48,309 bases of DNA from contig KN890731.1 of NCBI GenBank assembly GCA_000934455.1, positions 1 to 48,309 of the forward strand. Direction: 5' to 3'. The translations under genes and the position numbers were made by a program. The stretch comes from Apostichopus parvimensis. Lineage: Eukaryota; Echinodermata; Holothuroidea; Aspidochirotida; Stichopodidae. The notes under the pieces are model-generated. The model was not told the DNA's origin and ran no database searches. It saw only the letters and a list, made by a program, of their open reading frames with translations. How positions within the stretch are numbered: position 1 is the first letter of the stretch; each line of letters opens with the position of its first letter. This document shows, piece after piece, positions 1 to 13,500 of this stretch.

Positions 1-890
1 CTGATCACAGTTCATTCATCAGAACAAGCTTGGCAGGTGTTATCTTTTCAATACATAGAGCAATGCTTAACAGGTTTGGAAGAAAAAAAAAGGGCAAGGT
101 TTTAAACATCTTTGAATCCTGTGTCAAGTCTTTCAGGAGTTTTACACACCTGCTGTTAAGAGGCAGTTTCAGTCTCTCCTTCATTTGGTGCAATCTCTCT
201 GAAATTGTAGGAAGATGCGTCACTGTGCGTCATACATCGGAGAAGCCACTGTTGGTCTTATGCATCCCGTCCACTGCTAGCCTGTCCTGGCAGAATGCTC
301 TCTGCATTGGTCTGGTCTGATGTGAGCAATAATATTACAAATTATGCACATAAAAAATGGATGATATGAAAACTGTATGAGAGATTGGAGAGAGCAGCTT
401 ATTGATTCTTATCCCTGATATTAATGTCTGACAAGAGTTTAGCAAAGTTAATAAATTGATTGGAACTTTTAGGGGTATCACCATTTACTATACGGGTACA
501 CTATCTTTGGGGTATTCTTTGTATTACCATTACCTCCGTTGATTTTGGCATCTTCAGTAAAACAGATGCAGATTTTGTTATTCAAAGTTTATTCAAAAAC
601 ACAAAACACACAAATTTGGTCGGAATCCACACAGTTATGCTCTTTCGTAATCAGTTTGGACTAAGTGAATGGTTTTACAATTGTAGTGCCATGGGGGAAG
701 GTCAGACATAACCATCACCTTTTGTAGGGATGAATAACACCCACACCAAGGATGAGGGTTATTTCCTCTCCCCTCAGACAAGAACTGTCCTGTCCTTCCC
801 TTGATCTTGTGGGTGAGAATTAACTACCAGTACAATTGGCAGAGGTGATAATAATACCCATCACTTAAACCAGGGTGGAAGGAGAGGACT

Positions 891-913
891 GGGGTGGGGG
901 GGGTGGGGGGGGG
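891..913 (+). repeat. G-run with quadruplex potential
   Basis: Three G runs of 4, 8 and 9 bases are separated by single T residues. The long runs can be split, so the stretch satisfies a four-tract quadruplex pattern with very short loops. Location is intergenic. Runs like this are also error-prone in assemblies, so the exact length is uncertain. Confidence 0.6.
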
Positions 914-2510
914 AGGTGTGGACTGTTCAGGTGGGATGAAATAAATAATTTAGCCTCTCTCTATCCTATCCTAAATTTCAAGGGATTATCCCCTGTGGAA
1001 ACCATAGCTGGTCCTTTCTCAGAGAATGGTAAGAGCTATTAATAAGTGGGTGGTATCTTATCCAGAAATTGAGTAATATGCAGGAAGCTGCTACATGGTG
1101 GTTTACACACACTAAGTAATAAAATGGTACAGACATTCTGAGCTGGTGAACCTTACCTGAAGGTTTCACACGCACATTTGAAACTTGCTTCTTCTACAGT
1201 ATCATGGCAATATAATCGAAATGCTCTTGGGGGGAATTCTTAAAGTGTTTCTTCTTCCAAAGGGGTAACATATATAATCTTTCTCTCATTACGGAGTTTA
1301 TGTTAGCCATCAACAGTGCCAGGTCTTTAAGTATTAACTACCGGGATTAATTCCTCACATGGGATTTATCTGTTTGAGGTAATTCCTAGTGGAGTATTCT
1401 TAGAAGAGAGTAACCCACCACACACTCGTAACTAGCAACATACAGTCTAAATAATAACATCATCGATACTGCTGTCCTGTTGTCCAAAATGGTCGTATTA
1501 GCGCAGTATAAATTGAAGCTTGTGCACAACACATAAGATACTGCACAAGATCGCACGCTGTAGAACCGTACGATCTGTGTAGACCCTGGCCTACGAAGCA
1601 TTCTCCAAGGTGTGAATGAGCTGCGCTTGAATTATTTGCCTAAAAAAGATGCTTTTTAGATCGCATTGCTTGGTTCTTAAAACACCTTGAAAGAAGTTTT
1701 CCATGTGTCTTTTTGTTTACTTGTTTTGCATGTTTACAGAAGTCGGTCTAAACAATGCCAAATATATGTTTGTTTGTTTTTTTCGACAAAAAAAAAATTA
1801 ATTAAATACTGTAGAAATAGTAAAATAGAGTAAAAATAAGGCCAAAAAAAAGGAAAAATGATTGTAAGGATAAATATATTATCAGGGATATTGCAATAGC
1901 AGAATTTCAGTAACAGGGGACCTTCTTGTCTGGTTGTTTGATTTTTCAATTCCTTCTTCTTTTTTTTTCATTTCCTTTTTTTGCCATGTCCTTATTGTCA
2001 GTGGGAAGGGGAAAAAAAAAATAATAGAATAACAGTAGTAAATGAATTATTAAAATGGTATAGATTTAGTGCCTGTCATTGATGTAGACCCTTAGTGCAT
2101 ATTAAACAGAAAATAAGATCAATTAAAAAGGGTGGGGAGGAGGAGGGGTGGAGAGGGGGTGTTTTGTAGAGAGTTCAAAGAAATGGTTTCGTGTGGCACT
2201 GGTAGCCTGCATTTATCGTTTTCATCCGAGTTTGTAATATCTAGCTTCGAGTTATTTCTTCAACTTACCTCTAATCCTGTGGCTTACACAGACAAGGTGA
2301 CCTGGTACCATTCCTTCAGTACCGATGCAGGATAAACCAGTAAAGCCGATAACCTCAAGGGTACCGGTGGTATATCTTTTAAAATAGATTTAGGCACAGC
2401 TGATGATTGAGTCTGTTTTACTCAGGCATTATTGACAATCAGGCATTATTGAAAATCTTAATCCGTTTCTTTTCTTCTAAACTCTCCTTCAAACAGCAGT
2501 ATTTTTACTT

Positions 2511-2770
2511 CATGTAAACAACCATAACATGAAGCAAAAGATGAAAATCTCTACGTAATTTGTCTAACATACTCCATGTAAACAACCCATCATACATGCA
2601 AAATAATGAAAATCCCTACATCATTTCTGTCTAACATACTCATGTAAACAACACTCAATGCATGCAAAAGATGAAAATCCCTACGTAATTTGTGTCCAAC
2701 ATACTCATGTTACCAACCCAGCATACATGCAAAAGATGAAAATCCCTACGGCATTTCTGTCTAACATACT
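2511..2770. repeat. About 64-bp tandem repeat, 4 copies
   Basis: Four head-to-tail diverged copies, each beginning with a CATGTAAACAAC-like segment, carrying GATGAAAATCCCTACG in the middle and ending with CTAACATACT. Copies differ by substitutions and small indels. No coding potential. Confidence 0.85.
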
Positions 2771-3250
2771 TAAATTGCACTGCTAACGTATTATTACCAA
2801 AAAATGTGTATGCTTTTGTATTAATGAAAGTGTTGTTTATGACGATAGAGAGAGAATTTGTTAGTTAAGCCACATTTCCTAACAAATAATCATTAATTAC
2901 AGTTTCTATTAAACAACATTAAAATAGGACCAGTGATGATGTCAGATTAACATCTGCACATTAACACACTAACACCTGTGCACAATTCTCATCATATCCA
3001 AAAGTTTACATCGTATGAATTCTAAGACGATAGTTGCTGGCTTAAGCTTCTTCTGTGTTGGACTGGTCCAGCATTTCACTTGTTTGAACTTTGGAAGCTG
3101 AAAATGCCTAGTGACTTATTTTTCTGAAGTGGTTTTACACAATTTTTGTCTTGAATTGTGGTTTACAAACTACATATTAAAAATGATCCAATTGTAAGCA
3201 CTTTATGATGCATGCGTGTTGCTAGCTACTACTCATCAAAATAAATGCCA

Positions 3251-3525
3251 GAACCAGTCAGAATTTGATGATTTAACTAATTTCATCAGTCATTAACCAA
3301 TCAATTGGCTTTGTGTATGCCGTAACCAATCAGAATTGATAATATACATAGGTCATCAGTCCAGTCACTAACCAATCAATTTGCTTTGTGTATGCCATAA
3401 CCAATCAGAATTGATAATATAAATAGGTCATCAGTCACTAACCAATCAATTGGCTTTGTGTATGCCATAACTAATCAGAATTGATAATATACATAGGTCA
3501 TCAGTCATTAACCAATCAGTTTGGC
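3251..3525. repeat. 70-75-bp tandem repeat rich in CCAAT motifs
   Basis: Copies start at about 3291, 3366, 3436 and 3506, with a degenerate partial copy before 3291. Each full unit carries AACCAATCA twice, and in two copies the inverted pair CCAATCAATTGG. Units share TTTGTGTATGCC and AGGTCATCAGT. Intergenic; no ORF follows it. Confidence 0.85.
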
Positions 3526-6072
3526 TCTGATGTTATCGTGATAGTGTAACCTGGTAAGATCATTGTGTTGAATGTTATCATACTTCTCCATTCTGCGGAT
3601 ACATTTTACCAAGGTTCACTTTGCACAAGCTGTTACACACTCTCAGTTGTCAAGACAACAAAGTTTGGTATTTTTGTTTATTTGTTTGATTTAGTTATTG
3701 TTTGTATTCAAATTGGTGAGTAATTACCATAGAACTGTGGCAGTAAAAGAGATAGTAGAGAGAGGGGAAGACCCAATAAGAAAGAAAAAAACAAAAAACT
3801 GATGTGTCTTTACATATTCCAGGAGTCACATATAAAATGTTAGGTTTTATCTTCAATACCAGTAACAGTATGTGATCTAACCTATTATACTTTCCCACAT
3901 AATAAAATGCACTAATCATTTGGCTAAAATGTTTATCAACAGGTTTTCTCACACATTTCTTTTACTATTGTTTACTGTTTATTCACATATGATAAGTGTG
4001 GTGTAGTAGTCATACACAGACTACCATGTATCTGTTTTCCTTTGGAATCAAATATATTTGATTAAATAAATAAAAAAAGATAAAATCCAAAAAACAGTTC
4101 AGTAAGACTAAACATGCAAATATTATTAAATCATAAAGATATTCATGTTGTCATTCAGGAGTTTTACTTCATTCAAAACCAAAAATAAAGAAAAAAATAT
4201 ATATATATGAAAAAAAAATATTAAAACACCATTTGAGAGCACACCCATTACATTCTTTTATTTGTAGTGTTCCTGTGTTATTTTTATTATATTATGTTCA
4301 AAGCACATACCATTCACTGGATTTAGCAAACTGTTGAGCTGCACAATGACTGCTTGTGGTTCATTTAGTATTTGAATGACTTGTTGAAGGCTACCACTAT
4401 CAGACATTCATATGGAACTGATTATAATGCTTTGTGCAGGTAATTATCATACAATAATACTGATCAATCATAATAATTCTGAACTCAAGTTTTTAAAGAT
4501 CAGTAATAAGAAATGGTAGGTTTTATACTGCAAACTAGCTTTTTCTCTGTAATAAGTTCCACAACTTAAATTATTTGGAAAAGTTGTGCAGAATTGGTAT
4601 TTATTGGGATAAAGTTTTAAGTATAAAGGGCATTGAATTTAAAGGGTCGGTACAAAGTGAAGAAGTCGAATCGACTTGTATCGTGTGTGTGTGTTTCTCG
4701 AGGAGTTACATTAAGTTACGTGACCTGCTGATGTAGTAGTCACGTCTAGTTCACTCGTGGATTCTTAAAAGCCTAGTATGCAAACCTTTTTGAGCGTGTT
4801 CCCAGTTTGTGACCTGTATCCACCTTATTAATTCCAAGATTCTTCTCTGTATATAATTTCACATCTGCCCACGGTGTGATAATAATTCATGTTCAATGCA
4901 GTGATAGATGCAAAATACACTGAGAGATAAAAGACACTCTTCTTCATTCTGTTCTTTCTCGAAGACGTTTTATTAATTTCACGTTTTTTATGCAGATCAT
5001 ACATACATCCACCACCAGATAGATGAAAGACAATTGCAGTGGAAAATACGACAAATCATTATTCAGTAAGAAAATAACAATGTTAAACAGTTATTAAAAT
5101 GACCAGAAAGTGATTATGTGTCCATGAGATATATTTAGGTCTTTCTCGGATACAGAACTAGACAAGACTATTTGTGGTCATCAATAATTAATCTGAAAGG
5201 CAGGGAATCTGTAAAGCATGGAAGGAAAATGAAAGTTTCCACTACTTCGCAACAAGTCTTAACATTGTGAGTACTGATAATGGAAAGATGGCAGTCAATT
5301 GATTTGGTCCATAATTGTCAATAAATCATCAAATTTTGATCTCTGCAGCTTTTTCTAAAGCTTAGTCACAAAGAACAATAAGTGCATATTGAGTAGAAAA
5401 ATACTCTGAACCCATGGAAGACTACAAGGATGAACTTTTGTGATAACAACTAATTAATTAATGAAGCGATGATTGAATAAGTCCAAGATTTTATTTGATA
5501 TTGTTTAAGAATATTAAAAATATCTGATGAAAACTGGCAAAGAAAGCTATTAAGCTTTGAACAATATTCCACAGAGTCCACCCTCAAAAATTAAATTTAT
5601 CAAAATAAGTGACTTTAATAAGAGTGGAATTAAGCATATAGTTATAATTCAAAACTATACTTTAATAAGATGACACCTATGTTACCTTAATTATCTTCAA
5701 GGCATATATCAAGACATGTGAATATATACATATATAATTCATAAACAACCTATGTACCCTAGAAAACACCCACATTCCAAATACCAATTTATGCAATAGT
5801 TTCTTCAGTTATTACGGTTCTTCTGGTCTTCTTATGGTTCTTCTGGTTTCATATGGTACTAAACCGAAGCAAACAAAGACCAAACCATTCATCCCACTTA
5901 TCCAAATAATTCTCCCTGTTCCATCCTGATACTGAATCATTTCATAGTTCCAGGAACCACCTTACCTCTTAATACCAATTCATACCCAATTACCAACGTA
6001 TGGCCCTTCTTGTACTGAATGCATTACCAACCATACCCTCACCAGACATATTCAGGCACATGTCGGTTGCTT

Positions 6073-9000
6073 CTATAATAGATTGTCCAGAAGGACCCTG
6101 ATAGCATCCTCTCGACGTAAGACTCTCGGTGTCTTCCACTGATTCGGAGACACGTCATGGTTCATCAGATGATATTCCTTCAGTTTCTTGAAGGTACCCG
6201 GCGCCACAAACTTCACCACCGCTTCGTCGATACTTCCCTTCTCACGGAAAGAATCGTAGACGAAAGATTGCTTCCTTAGATTTAAATCCATCTGTCAATT
6301 TTTGTTAAATAGTATCAAATAGATTTAGCCTCTCAGATGATATTTGTATTGATTTATTATTATTTTTTTTTGGGGGGGGGAGTGGATGGGTGTGATGGGG
6401 GAGGCATGCATACGTCATTTTTGTATGTGATGCCATACAGCAGTTTAATAATATATTTTCAGTTAGAGGCCAATGGCCATACAGCAGTTTAATAATATAT
6501 TTTCAGTTAAGAGATAAAGCAAGTATTTCAGATCATAAAGAAGCTTTCGAACATCCATCTAACTTCTTTGGAATCATGTTACGGTTACAGCCTCAAGGTC
6601 TGTAGCCTTTGAATATGGAACATGATTTCACAAATAATCAAGTATGCAACTAATGAGAATTGAATTTTAATTGCAATAACAAATAAATTTTAACTTTACC
6701 AAAGATTTTGATCCCAGAACTGTAGCATCTTTCTGAGGCTCGAGAAAAATCACATAATGAGGGAAATTCTTCTCCTCCCCTGAAGATTAAAAGGGTAAAG
6801 TTAAAAAACAAACATTAAATAACTTTAACATTAAGAACATCATTTCAGACGTGAAGTAAATCAGGGTTTCATATATAAAGGAAAAATTTGTCTGCTATTA
6901 AAATCACTTACTTAAGGCCAAGGGTGTGTGCTACCTTCTAAGGATGCAACTCAAGAGCTATGAATATTCATCAAAATAATTGATTTTTTTTGGTTTACTT
7001 TGTATGTGATGTTGTACTTGCCAAGTGGCAAGAAGGCGTCCAGGCCTGCCCCTCCTGTGACGGCGGTTAATGATATTTTCTTCATCATTTATCCTTGTTA
7101 TGTCCAGTACCAATAGCCCCCCATCCCCATCCCTACCCCTAAAAGTAATGCTTCACCCTTTGACTGTGAAGCTGGTTATACAATCCTCAAAGTTTACCTG
7201 TCTCATGTAGGTTAGGGCTTTCCACGGCCGTGTAATCTCTGACAGGGATCTTCCATTCAGTGCAGGTACGATTCAATGCCTTCTGTAACACGTCCTCCGA
7301 TACCTTTTCTCCCCTCACATTCAGCAGTTGACCCTGCCTGGAATAAATGATAATTTGTTCATTGGAAAACTTCATTTCACTGAGATGCCAAACTATTGAT
7401 AAAATGACAAAACGATGAACAAAATTTTACCGATTCCGCTTGAAAAACCAAATATAAGATACTAAGCAGGTTACACATTCTTTCCAAAACAGTATACCCC
7501 TTACCTATAGAGATACTCCACCACAGGGCACTCTCCATGGAAATCTATCACACTCACAACATCACCAAATCGATAGCGAAACAAACCGCTGATGTTTGTA
7601 ATAACAAGCTCGTAAGTTGCTCCCTTCTCAACTTGATCAGCGAACAGTGTCGAGGGTTGATCTTCATCGCTTCAAGGCAAAAAATGATAAACATATGTGA
7701 GATCTATTGAAAGCACTTAATTCTTCTACATCTCTGTTTCCTATATATGCAAATAAGGCTAGGCTACTGTAGGTGCACGTCCTACAGAAGTGTGGTAGGT
7801 AAGGTAACTCTAGATGCATTTATCAAGATTTTTAATATAAGTTGTCACATTATAAATGAACACTAGAAGAATTAACAGCATATGATCACTTATCCTCCTG
7901 TTGCAAAAATTGTCCACTGAAATTCACTAGCAAGAGAAAGATTTTTTTTTTTTAACATTCTGATTCAAGGTGGTATAGATGGTATGCTCTCTCCCTGCTG
8001 AATTTTGTATAATACTTCCATTACACAAAAGTTATAGTACCTCTGAGCAATCGGGATAAATTCCCAGAACATGCTCCTTGGCATGAGAAGGTATGGTCTC
8101 TCCTCTTTCTCTGGCCAAAGGTTGACCCCTAGTAAGCCCTCAGTAGCACCATACAGAGGGGAATATATGGGTACACCTGAAAAAAATAAAATACAAAGTA
8201 AGAAAATACTGTAATGAATAGAATCACATCAGTTGATGTATTAAGCAGCTTTCTGAATTAGGGCACTTTAAAAAGCCTTGGTCAGATCCTTGTAAATTAC
8301 AACCTACAATCCAGCATTAAATTTCTCTCACCTCCTAAGTAGGTGTTCTTCAATTTCTGGCCATACATCTTAAATGATCCCGTGTCTACAGTAAGGACTA
8401 CGTTGAGATGAGGCCAGACCCTGCGAGCAATTCCTGAAAACCCTTTGCCGAACTCCTTCTTCAGTTCTGCAGCTCTGGCAGGATCTGGTTTTAATAAATC
8501 CTGTAGCTTTCCTCTTATCTCTGGACTGATATCTAGTTCAGGATTCAGATCTCCTGTTTCGATGTCTCTCACCAGTTGTGGCCACTGATGTTCCAACTCC
8601 ACAAAAGCAGAATAGATCAGGGAGGCAAAATTAGCTTCGAGTATTCCAAGATAGGGGTCCTTCAGTCCAAATAAGAGATGGACATAGAGGGCCTCGGGCT
8701 CCGTTACGATCTCCAAGCCGGGGAGCGGCGTGCTGTATGAACTCAACATCACTGTAGAGTTCTTTGGAGAGGAAGAGTTAGGTCCGATAGGTGTCCCGCC
8801 TTCCGACTGTCTCATTTTAGGTGTGTAGAAAAATTTGAGAATTTTTTGTAAGTTGTGACATCCCGGAAAGTGATGGTACATTGTGTGCAGCGAAACAGCG
8901 ACACCTTGTGTGAGGAAGGCCATTCTTTGGGTCTGAATCATTGGCAGCATTTTGGTCTGACCATTAGTCCCCGAGGTCAACGCCAAGATGATAGGTCTGT

Positions 9001-9729
9001 CCTTGGTTATGACACCGTCTTCCCCTTTCAGTAGGCATTCCACAAAGGGCTTGTAATGGTCAAATCGAGTCAATGGATGAAACCGTACATAGTCCTCTCT
9101 GCTTGTGATCTTGCTTAAGCCGTGAATTTTGCCATACTTTGTATCCTTTGCAGCTTGGAGTAGCCCTAAGAGTTTCTCATCTTGAACAGCTCGTAGATTT
9201 TTGCAATCTTTTTCCAGTTTTTTGCGATTATAAGAGCCCAGCATTCGGAACACAAATATAGTCACATACTGATCAAAGGCAGTGCGATATGTGTGGTAAG
9301 GTGATTTCTTCTTTTGAAGAAAGTCGAAAGAGATAGCTGTGAATCCTACCACAGCAAGGATTCCACCTCCTGTTAAGTGAAAACAAAAACAGGAGATTGA
9401 CAAACACAGTATCTAACATTAAATTTCATGAAGAAGCTAAACATTAATATGAAGTACAAACGTATACATTAAATTATTACACAGTTCCATTTGGTAGTGG
9501 AAAAAGGAAAAACAAAACAATGAAGGTTAGCATCCTTAAATATATTTCCCCTCAAATAAGGACATTTTGTGTTTCGCAAACTTGCCCCTCTGTATTGATG
9601 ATATGGTCCAACCCCCCTTGTCCACTATAGCTAATTGAACTCATTTCAAGATGTTAATTCAGGACGGAATAAAGGAAATCTAATAGATCTGAAATAATAT
9701 ATATTACCTGTGATCAGATAACTTATCAT
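6073..9729 (-). CDS. GH3-domain protein (GHDC-like), complete, 7 coding exons
   Basis: Member of the GH3 acyl-adenylase fold family, best known as plant auxin/jasmonate amido synthetases; animals carry GHDC-type members whose substrate is not established. Exons on minus: 9708-9729, 8332-9369, 8041-8176, 7505-7669, 7198-7337, 6700-6779, 6073-6291. They total 1800 nt, all phases agree, giving 599 aa. The N-terminus (MISYLITGGGILAVVGF...) is a hydrophobic segment, probably a signal anchor. Family motifs seen: LTSGTNGQTK (about 138-147, phosphate-binding type), YSPLYGATEG (about 358-367), LFRYRFGD (428-435), GQLLNVRGEKVSE, and the C-terminal FVAPGTFKKLKEY. The start is the only ATG in the short first exon that splices in frame. 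It is divergent from FPGT about 0.8 kb away. Whether it is enzymatically active is unknown; family assignment is firm. Confidence 0.93.
6432..6512. repeat. 44-bp tandem duplication in GH3 last intron
   Basis: The segment starting GCCATACAGCAGTTTAATAA at 6432 is repeated at 6476 almost without change. It lies in the intron between exons 6700-6779 and 6073-6291. It looks like a recent local duplication. Confidence 0.85.
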
Positions 9730-10527
9730 TGTCGGTTTTGAGTGCGGTTTTCACTGACTGCCTGCTAAGGACACAGGCCTGGTTATTGTTAATATCACAG
9801 TTGAACTCTGAACAGAATATGACTGACATATGATTCTGTAGCTAGACTACTGCAGTAAGGCACATAGGCTAGGCCAAAGGTTTAGTGTTCAAGTAAGTGA
9901 AGCCTCAGTCATTTCTGAAAAGTCGCAAGGAGAAATTTAGAGTAGCGATCCAACTAGCAAACATCCTTGAAATTCAGGAAAGTTGAATGTTAACCATTGG
10001 TCTGACGGTGCAAACTGCAGTAACCTCTAGATAGCGACCTGCAACAGGTCAAAAAGGTGCTAACTCTAACCGCAATGGAACGGAGACCACCAAATACGTA
10101 CATAAACTGTACAGTGCAGACTATACAGGAAGTTGTCAAGGTTTTCTTCTTATCAATGTATTGCGCAATAGCAGCAGGAATGGAAAATAGTGTTGAACCT
10201 CAGAACAAAAAAATGCTAGATTCTTTTGACATAAAGAAATTCCTCTTCAACATAAAAGGTGTTTTGAATAGACTCTGTGTTTTCAGTGATGAATGATGCT
10301 GATAAATTTAACTTTCAAATCAAACACAATACAGAAAGAAAGAAAGCAAAACGTTGACATTGTTAACGTTGTCGTATGAAATGGTCACTCCAATTGCATC
10401 AATGAATGTTACTTCGACAATTTTGCCCTGAAAAGCCTATTGTTTTGATTTTGTTAGTTCACGTGATAAGCTGTCAACGGGCTCTAGCCGTCTTTAGAAC
10501 AATTGCATTGGCTCGAATCTCATCGTG
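9730..10527. promoter_or_regulatory. Probable bidirectional promoter, GH3 gene / FPGT
   Basis: The start codons of the minus-strand GH3 gene (9729) and plus-strand FPGT (10528) are 798 bp apart and divergent, so both promoters and 5' UTRs must share this interval unless upstream non-coding exons exist. A CACGTG E-box lies at 10460-10465, 62 bp before the FPGT start codon. I see no TATA box at a convincing distance. A 79-aa ORF at 10057-10296 has no recognisable domain and is not called. Confidence 0.55.
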
Positions 10528-13500
10528 ATGGATGACTTGTCAGCTACATTGCGAAGAGCGACGGGAAATAAATTACAAAAGTTTGAACAAATTAGAGGTA
10601 GGGTTTGTACTTAACAGGCCATGGGCCTAACTTATGCTACTTGCTAGGCTTAGCTGTTTGCCGCTAGTTACTACAGCCTAGGCATTGGTTAGGTCCAAGC
10701 TAAGTTAGTTACGTTAGTTAGTTAGTGTTAGTTACGTTAGGCGGCGGCCTTTGGCCCAGCTGGGCAATACAATCTCAAAGTAACTGATGGGCCTAAGTTA
10801 GGCCCATCAGTTACTTTGAGATTGTATTGCCCAGCTGTAGGTTAGGCAATAAGCAGGTGACATATTACTTTGCAGATCTCGCAGTAGTAATAGTATCATA
10901 GTTCTTTCATTGTTTTTTTTTAAACACTGCCAAATTGTAACTTACTTTCCATCAAATCACTCACAAATCTAGTGTGATGTTCGTTAAAAATAATTTCCGA
11001 AATATGCTAATGTGAAATTAATGTTAAAGGTCAATGGAGATATGCCCATCTGATTTTATATGCAATATAATGTTGTTGTACATGTAATGTGGGTTGTGAA
11101 AGTTTCATAGATCTAGCCTCTAGAATCCAGCCAATATTGTACTTTGCATCAATGAAAAGTTAGACTTCTAACAGCTACATTGTGACATTATTGCAACATA
11201 CCAAAAACATACTATATATTCAAGTTTATTCATGCATCAAAAAATTTTACATTGCAAGTACAACAGCCAGCTACTAAGTCAATCTATTTTCTTGAATTTG
11301 ACTTTGGCCAGACAGAATATCCAATGCATCCCTAGCATAAATTTTTGATTGTTTATTAATTTCTATCAATGTTAATGTCATTTCCTTCTCATTACATTTC
11401 AGGGAAACAAGCTGATACTTTTCCATTCCCCTTTTGGGATGTTGTTGTCATCAGTGCAGCAGATGAAGCACAAAGTGTTGCATTCCAGCAGCAGATAAAT
11501 GAAAAGATCCAACTGGGTCATCTCCCTTTAGATGTGTGCTTCATTTGTTTTCCAGATCCAGGCTCTGACAAAATAGGTAAGTTAATTTGGCCAGAGTTGG
11601 TACTCTCGTGAGCTGGCTATGACTGACATAAAATGTAACATTTTCTGTCATTTTATTACATCAAAATTTGGTTATTTACACTGAAATATTCATTTCAATT
11701 TCATCCCTGGCTTTATTTAAAGTCTTCTTCCTTTTCTGGTAAGTTCATATGTGTGTGAAAAGTTGACTTCAACATATGTCCTGATTTCATTATTTGAAAT
11801 CAAAATACCATATATGCTTCAGGAATAAAATATAAAATAACGTAACATTCAGGATCAAACAATAATCAGCCCTTCATCATAGTATTTCAAGAATGATTTA
11901 TCTTTTTTTTTCAAAATCTATTAACTATTAATTTTTGTGTTTCATCCTCATTAAAACTTGACAAACAATTTAACTGGAGAATTATTCCCATTTCAATATA
12001 CTGTATTAAATACTCCCACTTATCATATATAACCCATTTAAAAAGCAACTGTGGTTACATAAATATGGTACTATCATATTGGCAACATATGATTTACTAT
12101 CATTAATAATATTCTTTTCTCAATTTTCATCTTTCACAGGTCCCGGTGGCTCTTTAATGGCTGTTTGTCACATGTTACATGAGCTTTATGGTACAAAACT
12201 GAAGGAGCTCAGAGTACTCTTCCTTCCAGCAGGAGGGTTCAGCCAGCGACTTCCTAGTGCTAGCGTACTGGGTAAGATATTCACGACCCTCCCACTTGGA
12301 AATCCAATTTATCAAATGTTGGAATTACAACTGGCCATGTACATCGATCTGCCATCCAGGATGACAGGCGGGATGTTCCTGGCTTGTGCGGATACGTTCA
12401 TTCTTTACGATGCCGACGACGATTCGTCTTGGAGCTTCGACAAATCTGGTATAACAGCCTTCGCCCATCCATCAGAATTGGAAGTTGGAAGGAACCACGG
12501 TGTGTTTGTCGTCTCTCAGGTGGACTTGAATCCGAGTAAGGTCTCCGCGGTGGATTGTGAGAGGTTCTTGCATAAAGTCAGTCCGGATGTTATGAAAGCA
12601 GAGGGTGCAGTTTTGCCTAAGTCGTTTAATCCAACTGGTGATGAAAGAATACTCATCGATAGTAGTTTCTTCATCGACTGTGAAACTATCGATAAGTTGA
12701 TCGATTTCTATGTGAAAGTGCAGCCGTTGCGGTTTGAGATCGACTCTCACGGCGACTTCCTGCAGGCGTTAGGAACCAAGTCAAACTCAGACTACATCTC
12801 TAACATGCAGAATGCTGTCAACCAATCACAGTCTCTGCTTAAGATGAGAGAGGATATCTTTGATGTCCTCAAAGGCACCAGCCTTCATGCACTGGTGTTG
12901 AAGGAATCTAAGTTTTATCACATCGGCACAACTAAGGAGTACCTCCATCACTTTTGTCAGAATGACGTCCTTCAGTCTGAGCTTGGACTGAAACAGAATG
13001 TCGGTAACCATTACACGGGCGAGATGTTTAATCATAACTCTGAGTTATGTGTAATGAATAGCTTCCTACATTCTGATGTCAAAGTCTCAAGAAATGTTGT
13101 ATTAGAGTTCTGTCACTTTCAGGGTGCCATCAGTATAGCATCAAATACTATTGTTAGTAACTGTTGCTATAGTAACCAATCTACTTCAGAAGCTGTTGAG
13201 ATTCCTGCAGATACCTTCTTGCACACTGTTTGCATCAGGCACCAAGGCAAACGCCAGTTTGTGACGGTGTTCTTCAACGTCGACGACAATTTAAAGAAAG
13301 GACAGCCGCAGAGCAGTCTGGGGGATCTGATCTTCCTAGGTCAAAGGTTAGGTAATGCTTTAGACAAGTCATTTGATATACCAACTACCATCTTTGATCC
13401 TGACGAAAGCACTTTCAGTCTGTGGAATGCTAAGCTGTTCCAGCCTCGATCGACCATGGATGAATCATTTACACATGCTTTATCGTCAATCAAAAGTCTA

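Larger units (their letters stand above)
1..6072. other. Intergenic region, no supported gene
   Basis: AT-rich DNA to the left of the GH3 gene. Six-frame reading gives only short ORFs (under 100 aa) with no recognisable domain. It contains a G-rich run (891-913), two tandem repeat blocks (2511-2770 and 3251-3525) and many short A/T runs. The part just left of 6073 should hold the 3' UTR of the minus-strand GH3 gene. A possible polyadenylation hexamer (TTTATT on plus, AATAAA on minus) lies at 5490-5495, but nothing proves its use. Confidence 0.6.

Noticed and set aside
5..223. Minus-strand ORF with a good acceptor (tttcag at 199-204) and a possible donor (CAG|gtgtgt near 150), reading ERLHQMKERLKLPLNS
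   Set aside because: Could be a 49-nt exon of a gene leaving the left edge, but it has no domain, no second exon in the window, and the start is not an ATG. Too weak to call.
12472..13035. Minus-strand ORFs inside the FPGT terminal exon
   Set aside because: Antisense shadows of a clearly homologous coding exon.
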